The notes below the pieces were generated by a model that did not search any database, was not told the DNA's origin, and saw only the letters and a program-made list of their open reading frames with translations. A program made the translations under genes and the position numbers. Of a stretch of DNA of 64,000 nucleotides, positions 40,373 to 53,119 are shown in pieces. Source of the DNA: Stercorarius parasiticus (Eukaryota; Chordata; Aves; Charadriiformes; Stercorariidae); NCBI GenBank assembly GCA_013396915.1, contig VWZL01000906.1:235761-299760 (forward strand), given 5' to 3'. Within the stretch, counting starts at the first letter, position 1; each line of letters starts with the position of its first letter.

Positions 40373-40447
40373 CTGGCAGAGGTGTGCCTGCTCCAGTTCA
40401 AAACAGCTGCTCTCTCACAAGTGTACTCCTGGCTCCCATTCACCACC
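40373..40447 (-). other. Candidate cryptic exon on minus strand
   Basis: On the minus strand a strong polypyrimidine tract ending in CCTTGCAG lies just before the interval, and a weak GTAATA donor follows it. The 75 bases are open in one frame. No domain is recognised, and the weak donor makes chance the likeliest explanation. Confidence 0.1.
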
Positions 40448-42012
40448 CTGCAAGGAAAAGCAGGGCTGCAGAAGGAGAAAAAAAACGTTGAAAAAAATAT
40501 CTGGACCAGGTGAAAAACATCTGCCTGCATATCAGTATAGTTTAGAGCAGTCAAGAGAGCCCACAATGTTATATAGAACTTGCATATTGTCATTTTTAAG
40601 GGGGAAGACTCAGAAAATGAAGATTCATTAAAGCTGTAGCACTGGATGTCGGGCGAACACCTCTTTCATCATCCGGCACACCACCGTGAGGAGCGCTGCT
40701 CTGCTGCAGTGTGTTCTCCCTTTTTCTCCAGTTAGTTTTAAATTGGTGCTAGGGCTTCTGCCGCTTCTCTAGGAAAAGATATTAATAGGTCTTAGCAGCA
40801 AGAGATGTTTCTTGATAGCTAAACTACAGATAGCCTTTCTCCCATTTTATCTCATTATAATTACGTTGCTAGTTCGTAATGCGTTAAGATGTTCTCTTTG
40901 TTCTTGCTTTTTTACATTCTTTACCTTCTTTTCATCTGCATGACACAGAGTCGACTATTTTAATCTTTCTCCATATATTAGTCTTTTGACCATTTAATCA
41001 ATTTTGTGCCTTTTTTTTTTCCTTCATAATTCCCTCATCTCTGTCCATATCTTTCTGGCTGAGACTCTCAGAACTGTCTGCAGTATTAATAAAGAATGCG
41101 TGATGCTCTAGTAAAAAGGTTTCTTGGCATAGGTTTGGGGTGACCTGTAAAACTCTTGTGGTAAAGTCATAAAGTAAGCTATGCAGCTTACCTGAAATTA
41201 TTACTAAACCTTCATATGAAGGTTGCAAGATACATAATTCTAAGACCAGCACAGAACAGTTTTTCTAATACTATTGGTTCAAGTTTATTTCCCTTTCTTT
41301 TTCAGTTTCTCTTAGTTCTCTTATGACACTGCATATAGAAGCCCTTCTGTTCTGCCATGTTCTTTTTTATACATGTGACTACACAATGAATGGGACTGCC
41401 TTTCCTGAGGCAGTCACTGGAGCTTCTGGACCATAGTCACAACAAACAGGAACTGTTGAAGACAAAGCCGTAAGCATTGTATGCAGTTGTGTATGCAACA
41501 GTCTAATGTTGTCTCCTTCTAGGTGGCATGGGAATACCTGGGAGGATGCAATTACTATTGCATTTTACTATAGATTAATGTTTAAAGACAAAACAAAATG
41601 CTCTCAGTCACTACACAAGGTTGTTTCAATTCCTATTATCAAATTTCATATTGATCAGGAGAAAAGTTAGGACCACTGACCTTTGGGAGGCACACTGTAG
41701 CTTTAAACAATTAATTGAAAAAATACCACCAACACAGATTATACTCAAATTATTCATATATTATCAGATATCTGTTCCTCAAGTATCTGTCTTCCAATTG
41801 CGGATTTGAGATCTTAATTGAGAAAGGGGCATCTGCCATTTAGCACACTGTTTTTAACCAATTACTGATTTTGTATATCTTGCAAAATAGTGTTTTACCC
41901 TACCGATTTAACTTTCGCATCGTATGTACATGGAAATATATATTTGACTACCTTTCATATGAAGTAATAGACCATCCTACATAGGTTTACTGAATGCTTC
42001 ATGCAAGACATG

Positions 42013-42125
42013 GTGGCCCCAACTCAATAAGGCACTTAAGAATGTGCTTAAAATTAAATATATCCTTGAGTATATTACTGAAAATCCACCTGCTGAAGGG
42101 CTTTTCTGAATAAAGGTGGCATTAG
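42013..42125. mobile_element. Degraded fold-back repeat, possibly an old non-autonomous element
   Basis: The left arm (42013-42045) contains CTCAATAAGGCACTTAAG and 'aatgtgcttaaaattaa'. The right arm (about 42092-42120) is an imperfect inverted match: about 11 of 16 positions pair over the best block. The order of blocks resembles a palindromic interspersed repeat common in turtles and birds that I remember but cannot name. The central part is badly decayed. Confidence 0.35.
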
Positions 42126-43716
42126 GCATATGTCTGAGTACTGTGCTGAACCGCAGCTTGTGAGTCTTATTATATTGAGAATTGAATGGAGTCACTCAAA
42201 GTGTATAAAATTAAGCATGTTTGTGACATGTTTATGATTTTGCAGGATCAGGACTTAATTCATATCTTGGAGCATATATTCACATGACGACCTCTTTATT
42301 AATGAAGGGATTCAGAACTGGTCTTTTTAAAGTGGCAGTTTTCATAAGAAAACCTTAATAAAAAGTGTAAACTACAGAGTAATGATGTTAGTTCAGTTCC
42401 CTAAGGCAAGCCTTACATCATCGTGTTTGTATAGAGTAAATAAGCCTACAGAGAAAAAAATCCATGCCAATAAATGGATTATAGGAACAAGTTTGGCAAT
42501 GAAACTTTACACATTGACACATTTCCCAGTGAAGGGGAAATGTGTGTGGCTGAAACACCGTTAAAAATAAAGGTTTTCCTGGCTGTCTAATATTTCAACG
42601 GCCTTTGAAATGTTCATTTACATACAGATGTTTTCTTACGGCTTCCTTGAAGGAGGGATCTATTATTCGCCCGTAGAAGATGCATGTTGGCACTCTTAAA
42701 AAGTCTTTTCCACAACATGGGGGGAAATTCCGGAAATCAAGTCACCAGCAAAACAGTAAGGCAGGTCAGGGTGAGTTGAATATTCATACTTTGTCTTAAG
42801 GCACAAAAAGGCTGACAGCTCTGAAATTTTAAGTTTCTGTGTTAAAAATACAGTGACTTCCACACATACGAAGCGTGCTACAGGACTGGGGGCTGCAATA
42901 ATACAGTGCACATTTAGATCAATCATCTGCTTTTATCAACCTTCTCTTTGTCTAACTGCAGGGTGGATTTAAGCTGTTCTTGCTTGATACAAAATTCAGT
43001 GCATCTAGCAGAGCAGAGGAAATTTAGATAAAACTGACATACTGAATGAAGCTGCTCCCGTCACCAGCCACATGCTTTGACTTGAATACCTGTACTGCCC
43101 TGGCTTGTTTTCCAAGCAGTCAGTGCTCTTCTGTGAGGAGCAGCAAGTACCACAAAGTGGCAAAGGTGAAGACTCAAGCAGCTGCTGTACTGGCCAACAA
43201 ACTACTCAGCCAGGCTTTTAGGAAACATCCACACAGACGAGGAAACTACACTGCAGACTTCAGGCCTGAGGTCAAAGATGCATCATTAAAGACATCATTT
43301 CCTGATATTAGAGACTCCAAATGATTAGTCTTTTAATACATAATATCAATAGCTGTAATGAAAAATGCGGGTAGGATGTAGAGAATCCCCTGAATCTTAA
43401 TGTACTCTCTGCCGGTGGAAGCATAATGCAGTGTCTGTGTCAGCTGAGCTGGAGAAAAACAACGGGTCAAACAGAGAAAATGAAGAGGAAGGCAGTGGCT
43501 AAACCTCTGATTCTTGCGTGTGAATGCAAATCGCCTCTGTTCCCGAGGTCAGCACAAGCTGCGCCTCTGGAAACGTCCTGAAATGGAGCGTGAGTGGGAT
43601 TTCTGCAGAATGCATGACTCTTCTGGCTCCCGCACAGCGAGACGTTTCACACTGTGCACAGCAGATGGGAGCTGGGAAGTTTGGCCCAAGCACTGAAGTT
43701 TGCATACATATGCATA

Positions 43717-43759
43717 AATATATATATATATACACACACATATATAGTGTGTGTGTGTG
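43717..43759. repeat. Compound (TA)n(CA)n(TA)n(TG)n microsatellite, near-palindromic
   Basis: TA units run into ACACACACA, then TATATA, then GTGTGTGTGTGTG. The CA and TG parts are complementary, so one strand can fold into a hairpin with the central TATATA near the turn. It is a simple repeat with unusual symmetry. Confidence 0.9.
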
Positions 43760-46700
43760 ACTAGACCCTGGCAGAGCTGCTGCCAGTAGCCTCTCACTGG
43801 GCTGTGTCTGGATCCACACTCACTTGAGCATCCTTGCATGCCCCTGGCAGGTTGCCCGGGCACAGCTGCTCCGAAGGCAAATGGATGCTTATGGCCAAGT
43901 GATGTGAAACCTTCAGGACCATTGCTGAGCTCTTTCTCTGCAGACTCCCCAGCAACCCAAACCTACCATTTCCCAGGGCACGGCTATTGTGGGCACATTG
44001 AATTTAAAAGTAATTTGCTAAGGAGTCCCAGACATTGAAAGCAAGCAGAAACTTTATCTGGGTTAAAAAAATCAGTTGCCTTTTAAAATTTTAGCACCAG
44101 ATGTAGCTGTGAATAACAACAGCATAACAAAACCCCAAACCCCCTTTTCTGCTTCAGTTTCTTCTCTACTTTTGTACATTCTCAACAGGGTACGTGGAGG
44201 AGTCTTCAAGTGAGATGGGGATCCTCCTCCTGTCTTGGGTTTTCCAAATCACAAATCCATCATGTTCAAAGACACAGCATTAACACTGTATTAGGTTCTT
44301 CATCCTTTTAAGCTTTTATATTGCCTAGTCCAAAGGCTTGGGAAAGCTGGTTATGCACAGGATAAAGCAGCCTCGATTAAATCCAGCAATACTTAACCCC
44401 TCTCCATTACCCACAATCAAGAACAATGTTTCCTCAACATTTTTTAACTGCAAGGTACACTTTACCTTTTTTGAAAAAATTCCACTGATTATGTTGTGCA
44501 GCATTGCTGCAGTGATTTCCATTTAGAATAAAATAAAAGGCTGAATTTAAATTTCATAGATTACTTTTATTTCCTCCTCTCCTTTCCCCATTTCTGTTTG
44601 CTTGCTCAAGTGTTGAATTTGTGTGAATTTTTTAATGTAAATGTATTTTTGCAGGTTTTTACAGGCAACGTTTAATCTGTAGGGCGTTGGTGTGGGAGAT
44701 AAATAACTTGGTTTTGATTGCATATGGCTGACTGTATACGTGAAGACATTTCTTGAGGCTGTGATTTCATTAGGTTAGTCAGAATCTCTAAGTTGTAAAC
44801 CAACAGAAACCCCAAATAGGTACCTGCAGACAAAAAACTATGTTAAATTTCATTGAGAGGCTGGTTTCTGGAAAGTTAGCCATGAATGCATGGATAAAAA
44901 GTGCTTTTTGAACTGATCTCTTTAAAAATTATTTCTACCCAGATGCCCATGAGAATCTGAAATATAGTGACACATACGTGTTTTCTTCAGTTCTTGCTTC
45001 TCTAGAAGGCTAGTGAGAGAAACATCGTAGTTTCAGGGAAGGCTTTAGATATTGCTATTTTTCACTGCAAGAAGCATTACTACAGATCATGTAATATGAG
45101 CTGAGATTTCCCAACTCATTTCTAGCCCAATTTAGCAGGCATACAAAGTTTGGATAATTGGGGTGAGTTCTGGACTTCTTTTCTGAAGGAAACCGTAACT
45201 CCCTGAGCCATGAGAGGTGCCTCTGTGGCCACAGCAGCTACCTTGGCCTCAGTCCCAGCCAGGAAACTGCATCCCAGCATTTAAGTGTTGCTCAGGGGTT
45301 TTTGAAGTATAATGGAGCTTTAGGCCTTTGAGGGGAGGATGGGGAGGGCTTGGAGGAGAAGGTCAGAGATTCCTGAATTAAGGCTTTTCATTTTCTTCTT
45401 GAGAAATGAAGAGCAAGAGGCACCACAAGAAGGTAATTCAGACCTCAAGAGGCTAGAAGCATCTCCTGGAGGTGCTTCTCCCACTCTTCATTCACTGCAG
45501 AAAGAGCCCAGGGTGACGAGGTTACTGTTTGGGTGCCTGAGATAAGTGCTTAAAATTAGATAGGCTGATCCCTCTCCCTTATGCCATCACAAATTCCCTG
45601 TTTTGCCCTTTGGTACAGCTTGCACAGGGCTGTACATTAATGCAATATTGATGTTCTGTGACAAGTTAAAAGGCCAATGAGTAGTGCTCAACGTGAATTA
45701 TTTCACCTGTTTGATACCTGCTTTTTCCTTAACTCTCTTAATGGCACAGTGTGTTTTCCTACCCCAGTGACATTCAGTTGCATGTATTGTTAATTTTTGC
45801 TTTGTAGCTTGCATCTAGATTATAATTTGCGTGTCCCCAAAGTGGTATCAGTTGCCTGAAATCTTGATTCCTCGGTATTGTGTGGTTTGCATAAATGTCA
45901 GCTGGTCCAAGGGAGCGGTTTTAAAAGAAACGGAGCTGATCTGACATTCTTCAAAGGGAAGCCTGGGAGACTCATCTCTGCACCTGGGTTTGTTATATAC
46001 ACTGAGCAACGGGAAGAGTGCTATGAATGCTGTCACTCGAGCAGTGAAGAGGGACAGGCAGCCATGTCAAAAATGACAACGTTTCTTTTACTAGTCTTGC
46101 AAAAGATGTCTGCAGTGATGTGACTGCAGATGACATCAAACAACATAAGTGGCTGGTTTCTGCAGTAGATTGAAATTCATCCAGTTCCCTGTGTTCACTG
46201 TGATGACTTTCAATGCTAATTCTCAGTGAGTGAGGCATGAAATATATTCACAGGCTATACACAGTTAGGATACTTTTAAGTTATTTGAGGTACCTGTGAT
46301 GTAAACATCTGTGCCTCTTGCTTTTGTGCATTTTTTCCTGTGTTTCAATTATGCAGTCAAAGAAACACTGGAAAAGGGGAGAACAAGTTTGCTGATCTAG
46401 TTCTTTTTCTTTTTTTTTTGAAAGGAATGAGTGCCTCATTGTCTGAGCACAGGGAAACATAAGATAGAAGCACACTTTCATCTTCTCCAACGAGGAAGCG
46501 ATCAGCTGAATTGATGCAAATGAGGTGTTTTTGAAAGTGATCCCCAAAGCTTGCTGTATTCGCTGAACAAAACTATGGGTTGCTTAAACTTTCATTTGGA
46601 AATCTAAATGATGTGAGGTGGTGTAAAAGATGAAAAAGTTTTAGCTTGAGTTTTGCTGCATGACTGTAGTGCTCTTTGAAGCTGAAGCTAAATCTAGCAT

Positions 46701-48717
46701 TCAGCACACACAGTGTCCTGCAGCTGCTGCAGCGTGTGTGCTTCGCTGTGTTTTGAGAGGATGCTCCTCAGTCCTGACTTCAGGTGACAGCCTGTGCTCT
46801 TCTCAGGATTACCTGGAAGAAAGAGGCTGCAAAATGCAGGGGGAAAGGAGGGAAAAGCCTCCTGTGCATGTGCGGAAGGTCACGGAAATCTGGTGACAGG
46901 AACTACTCCCTGGGGTCTGCAGAACAGGAGAACTGGGAGAACAGTCTAATTGTCAGTGCATCGGGTCTAACTAACCCAAGGTAACTGGGGTTATGGTGGT
47001 ATAAATAAGAAAGGGATTTCTTCTTCAGTATAAATAGATACTAAGCCTTTTTTTCTACCACAAATAAGTTCTTCCTTTTTCATACATGACACACAATATC
47101 TGTATTTTGTGTTAACTCCTTCGCTATGCACTCTACAGTCAGCTAGGAAGAGAGAGAGACGTATTCTGGTCATGACTTTTGGATTTCAGTCTCTGTTCTA
47201 ATGGCTTTTTCACATAAAAGACATAAAAAGCTGTGGGAGCAAGGTGCTGGCACTCCCCTACTTTCCCAAGGAGAAGGCCACGGAGTAATGCACAGCCTCT
47301 CTTCGTAACCACTCACTTTGAATTCTGTTTCTTGTAAAGAAGAGAGAAGTAATCCCAGGACTTGTGCAATCTGTGCCACCTACCCACCGAACGACCTGAC
47401 TCATGAGCTGTAGTGGTTCCTGCTGGAGCTATTTCAGAGGTTAGCAGATCCAGTGGTTTGCCTTGTCCCGCAGGGACTGCAGATGGGGTGGTGTGTCAGC
47501 TCCTTGGCTCCTTCACGAGGTGATCTGTTAGACAGGTGGCAGTTCAGCCTTGCACCCTGGGCTGTGACCTGCGGCACCCAAGCAGCCGGCAAAGCTCGGT
47601 GCAGAGCGCCCGAGGGACCTGCCAAGGCTGGCAAAGCAGTGTTGGACTGCTGAAACACCTGGTCGTCTTGGGCTCCTCCACTATGATAGTCTAACAGGGA
47701 GACGCGGGTCGAAATTTTGCAGGGAAGCCAGGCTGCTGGGAGGGCTGTGGCAAAACCTGATGGTCGGAGCCTCTCAGGGAAGAGTGACGAGTCTGTTCTG
47801 GATCCTGCTTGGGTGCAAGGACACAAGTAGTGTTTCCTCCATCAAGGCTGAGACACCTCTGGGTGTAGGAGGAAGCAGAATTACAGATACTTGGGTTGAG
47901 ATTCATCTCATCCACCTTTAGATGTTTTTCCTGTGAATGTTTATATACGAACTAGTTACACCAGGCTCCCACTGATGAAAAATAGGCCCTGTGGGGATCT
48001 GATTTGTCAGACTGACGATTTCAGCATCTTAGGAGCTCTTTAAAATTTTACTATAAACCTCCTCTATGTTGGTATGTTTGTTGGTGATACCTAATTATTG
48101 TTGTCTTCTGATAAAGCTGCAGTAAGAAGACTGTCCTCCCTTTTTAAAAATTAATTTCTCCAGACATCTGTTTCATAAAAGAGTCGTAAGGAGAAAAAAG
48201 ATTTAGGGTTCCTCTCTTATGAAATGCCAGGAAATAAGGAAGGGAAGTAGAGCTGAATTTAGATGGATCCATAGGCTCTATATATTTGGGACCTGACACA
48301 CTAGCCATTTGCTCATTATACCTCTTCAGCATTTAATAAAGCAGAATAAAGGCTTTTATTTTATTAAATATTAATTCACTTTTTTATATTTTTAGGGAAG
48401 GCTATAGGAATAAAGCACTGATGGAGGAAGATAACTGAAGGGGTAACAGTAAATGAGACACAATTTCCCTGATTTCTAGCAAAAGCTCTCCTGGCTTTAT
48501 GCTACCACTTTATCTAATTATATCTGATTTTTTCAACAACAAAACATATAGAGAAAGAAGAAGAGAAGAAAGCACAAACAGCTTGGCTCTTTGGAAAAAA
48601 AAATTGTCGCTGAAAGCAATTTTTACCCCCTCTTTGTTTACTGGTGAAGGTGAAGCAGTAACTCAACATGCAGGTACAGACGTGATAATTTACTTGTCAG
48701 TTATGTGGTGGAAAAAT

Positions 48718-48749
48718 CACTCTTAATGATAATTGTTGTATTAAGAGTG
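48718..48749. repeat. Perfect 10-base inverted repeat, 12-base loop
   Basis: CACTCTTAAT at 48718-48727 is matched by ATTAAGAGTG at 48740-48749, with a 12-base spacer. The right arm is not followed by a T run, so this is not a terminator. Its role is unknown and it could be chance. Confidence 0.75.
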
Positions 48750-51700
48750 TTGTGGTTTTTTTTAAATCATGAAGGCAGCTGACTATTCTTTTTCAACAGT
48801 GCACTCTACTGTTTTTTATTCCTGGCCCCTATCATCCTACATGTATTTTTTCACCCATCAGAATCAGAGAGGGTTCTATTGTGTTTTACCATTCACCAAA
48901 AAGGCCATTTGTCGTCCCGAGTCTGGTCTTCTCTATCCACTTGGCAATGTTGTTCACTGTTATTGAGGATGAGCAGATAGAAAATGTACCTATGATTTGG
49001 TATAACTCACTTGTTGACAGAATCAACCCTTACATTTCTTTAGATGCCCGTTTCTCAAGTACAGTAGATCACAATCTTAAGCAGTGACTTTATATTCATT
49101 TTTAAGCACATCTATTTAACTGGTATACACAGTGCATTTAGGTGATTTAATAATGTGTTTTAAGCACTCGAAATGAAAGGGAAGGGGAGCTACTTCTTTG
49201 GAAAGATGGTGGTTATTTAGTTCAACTGATTAGAGGAAAAATACGTTCTCTTTTTTGTTTGCTTGCTGGTTTCCAATGATGGGGATGGGGATGGTGTGTA
49301 GTTGACATAAATGGGAATCATGTATATTAAGTTGTTTAGAAAACCTTCACCCTGAAAAGGCAGCTGATGCAGCAGCGATGGGATGAGGTACAAAGTAGCC
49401 ATTCCAGGCGAGAACAGAAAGAAAGCTTCTATGAAATGGACAGGAATTGAAAGATTGTAGCTGTCATAACTAGTAGTAGCTGTACATATTAAAATTATAC
49501 TTTCACCAGGAGAAGCACACTCATTACAACAAGGGTGAGTTTCTCTTCACTTCCAATTAAGCAAGTAAACTAAAATAGAAAGGAACATTCTGTCACATCT
49601 CAGTGCATGCAGGAGACAAGGTGAACAAGATCTTGGCTGCCTGGATTGGCTTCTTCCTAGAACTTTGACCAATAAAACATATGTCCATGAAGAGTTCAAG
49701 TCCCAAACAAGCCTTCTCATTAAAAGATCTGGAAAGAGCAGGACTTGATGTTAAGGGCCATTAGCAAGGGAGGTGTCATCACAGACGAGATACTTGTCGT
49801 GCACGCCCAAGTGCCCATCATGACCATAACCTGCCTGGCAATTCTCAATGGTTATAACTGTTGATGTTCTGTCTAGCTCTCTAGATACTCAGGTCTTTGC
49901 CATCCCCTCTACCACCCATCACCTGAGTGAATGTCAAGTTACAATCCAACTACCTACCTCCACCTACTGCATTCCCAGTGCGGATGAAGCATGCAAACCA
50001 ACTATTATAATGTGGGTACAAGCAGTGGGATTTACACCAGGAGATAAAAATGGAAGGAAAAGATATGCGACAGGGAAGGAGAGGTGAGAGATGAAGCTGG
50101 AGATCAGAGTATCTTGCTCCTATTGCTACCAGTGAGCCGGGCAGCACAAGGGCTGAGCTTGCTGCTCTCCAAGGGGTTTTACCCCATTCCCCACTCTTAC
50201 AGAAACAGCTGCTACCCCAGAAACACTGTTGCTACCAGAAAAAAAAGCAAGAAGCCTGGTTCTTCATGGCTGTGGTATAGCTCAGTAGGTATGGGAGGGT
50301 CACCCTCAGCAATTTGCTGTCTTATTTAACCAGACTCCTTGGTTCCAGCCATGACCACGCTATAGGCTTCTCTTGCGCGAAGTGAGCAGCTTGTTTGATC
50401 CTGCTTAGGGATATCACCATCTAGTCTAATTTTAATGATGCAGCTTTAATAAGGATGGATTTTCCTTTTTGCTTCTGTCTGTCTTCTGACATAGCAGAGC
50501 CCTTCTGAATGTATTAGCCCTCACAGCAAGACCCTCACAGAAAGAAAGGCAAAAACAATTTCCAAAATTTGGCAGTACTTGAAATAATATATGGTAAGGA
50601 TGTTTTTTCTATTTTACAGCTCCCTTTTGTCATCCCTGTATCTCCCCAAATCCACTTTATATGAAGTTTTGCTGAAAAAGAGAAAGTAGCCTGTGTGGAT
50701 TTGGAAGTGTTTAGCATAATTTTTCCTTTTCCACCAACAGAGGGAGTAAAGTCGTCTTTCCCCTCCAGAGCTTCTGGCCACACAGCTTAGTTATGTGAGA
50801 CCAGTAACTTTGCTGTGGGTTTTGCACGTGTTAGGGCAGGAGGTCAACTAAGTCTTCGTTTGCAATCTTTAGACAATTTTGGTGCAGTGTAAGCTAGCAC
50901 AGACTGTGGGAGATGAAATCAGAACAGTGGATGTGTTGTGGGCTGAATGGATGTTGCGCCAATTATGAGATGCATATCGAAATCTTGTGATGTGGTGCAC
51001 TCCCTTAAGGACTAGTGATGAGATCTGTTAATTGCATTATATTATCTGCTGGTAGCCGCACCATTAATGCACGTCAGCACCACTCCTGACAGGGCTGGCT
51101 TGAGGGGCTTTTACTGCCGTAGGCAAACTGGAAAGTGTGTGCCACTCTTAGCCACATTTACTTCGACAGTAAACAGTCAAAACAGTCAGTTGTATCTAGG
51201 TCTCAATTTTAAATTACACGCCAGTGACTTATTTAAGTAATTAGGGCCATATTATCCACCCCAACAGCCAAAAAATGTTTTATGAAGAGGAGTCTTCATA
51301 AGAGTAATTACATTTCTTTCCTGATCCCTCCTAGACCATGAAGTACTTGTGAGTTTGCACTGCTTAGTGAGGACCTGGCAAATGCAAAAAGAGCGAGGCT
51401 GGAAACACAGATATTTGTTGCCCAAGGCCATGTGCTCTCTATGGCGTCAAACCCTGGCTGACCTGCGGGGAAACTCCTGAGAAACTTAACACTGGGTACG
51501 TCGGTACTCTCTACCCTAAATTCTTCTCTGTGCCATTTTGTGTGTTGTGTTACTCCCGAATTACTGTTAGATGTCCCCAAATTCCTTACATCTAATCAAA
51601 ATTATACTTCTATTGTACTATTGTCCTTCATGACAATTTTGCAAAGTCTTTGCCATCGTTTTAATTGGAAACTGTAATGTCCCCTGAAGAACCAGCCTCT

Positions 51701-52884
51701 CCTCTCTTGCACAAAGCTATCTTGTGATGGTAACTCACCAATGCACGTGAGGACAACACACTGATGTTGGCTGAGCAGCTTGACTTTGCAGTCTTGGTCT
51801 TCGTGTTACACTTGCTGCTCCATCCGTCTGGTTGAACGGGGTATATCCTCTGAAGTTTTATGAGCTGAAGTTGACCATAAGGTTCTTTTTGTTACTATGC
51901 ATAAAGCATTGCAGATTTGTTGGCTCCATGCATGTAAGCTTTACAACCTGCCGTTTTTCCCTCTGGATGTCAAGCTGTGTGTGAGAGGAGGTGGGTATCC
52001 CCTCATCTTCTGTCCTGGCCTCAGTTCTGTCACTTGCTACATGGGGGAGGTGAGGGAGGTATAAGGGGAGGAAATCCTATGATAGGTTAAAAATCAGAAT
52101 CCACGTATATGGAGAGATAATTTGTTTTATACGATCTTCTGATGAGGAGTGTTCTGTGTTATATCTGAGTAGGAATTAGATTATTTAACACAACTAACCC
52201 CCCACCCCAGGAATTTCTAGACTATTTTTCCCCTCTGCCCTCAAAATATCTAAATTTATTGTGAATTGGAAAGTTTGTAAATCAGTTTGTAAATAATGCA
52301 ATACTTTCTGTAGTATTTTAATTGAAATTAATTATTTCTGCAGTCCCAGGTTGAAATATTTCATCTCAGTGCACTGAATCAAGTTGAAACATTTGACGTT
52401 CAGCTGGTGCATAATAACTCTTCAGTTTCCAAGTAAAAGCTTCATGGACATGGTACTTTTCTTGTCTTATTTTACCCTGCCTTACGGGAAGGGCTAATTG
52501 GCTGTAGTATGTTTACCATCAGCCTTGAAAAGCATGTGAGTCAGAGTATCCTACATGTCCTGGTCATAGGGGAAGATACAGAACATCAGTGAATATATCG
52601 CCAGCCCAGGAAGTCCGTGAGAAATCAGGGAGTTATGTAGCATCTGCACCACAGTTCCAGAGGGACTCCCACGAGGTGCTGAGCAGATGCAACTTGACAT
52701 CAGTATGATTCAGATGAAACATTTCTGCTCAGTAAACCAAAGCGTTTTGATTTGGTGGGATCGCCCTGGAACAAATAACTTTCTTTTTATTTTCTCAGTT
52801 TTGGGAGAATAATTTTTTCCTACACAGTTAGATAAATCATTTAACAAAAAATTCCCTGAAAATTCTAATATTTGCATCGCAAAA

Positions 52885-52947
52885 GTGTGTGTGCATATGC
52901 ATATGTGCATATAAAAATACATACACATGTATATATACACACGTATA
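52885..52947. repeat. Compound TG/CATA/TATA microsatellite
   Basis: A GTGTGTGTG run leads into CATATGCATATG and then ATACATACACATGTATATATACACACG. It is an interrupted AT/GT-rich simple repeat. Confidence 0.85.
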
Positions 52948-53096
52948 AATCGAACAAAACCTGCATATATTGCTCCTCATTTTCATGTACCTGGGAGCTC
53001 AGCTGCATTTTAGAAATGAGGGAGAGATGTGACCCCAGAAATGAAACTTACTGTATTAGACAAAAGGGTTACCATATTGGGTTACTAAGCATTGAC

Positions 53097-53119
53097 TTTT
53101 TTTTTCTTTTCTTTTTTAA
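53097..53119. repeat. T-rich tract
   Basis: A run of T interrupted by single C bases lies just after a GC-poor stretch. It is low-complexity sequence. Confidence 0.8.

Larger units (their letters stand above)
29586..42012. other. Gene-free unique sequence
   Basis: No gene is recognised. Frames of 60-131 codons on both strands, clustered in the slightly GC-richer stretch 34530-35600, have no known domain. A TATATAAG box at 35353-35360 stands alone, with no supporting promoter features. The stretch 35750-36080 has a compact, low-repeat texture and an ATGCAAAT octamer at 35976-35983. Simple repeats lie at 32795-32806, 33706-33750 and 38164-38206. Splice-like signal pairs lie at 39846-39937 (plus) and 40373-40447 (minus). 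Confidence 0.55.

Noticed and set aside
50268..50350. tRNA-like A-box (TATAGCTCAGTAGGTA) and later GGTTCCAGCC
   Set aside because: The D and T stems do not pair, the spacing between boxes is too long for a tRNA, and no anticodon arm is convincing. At most a decayed tRNA-derived SINE head.
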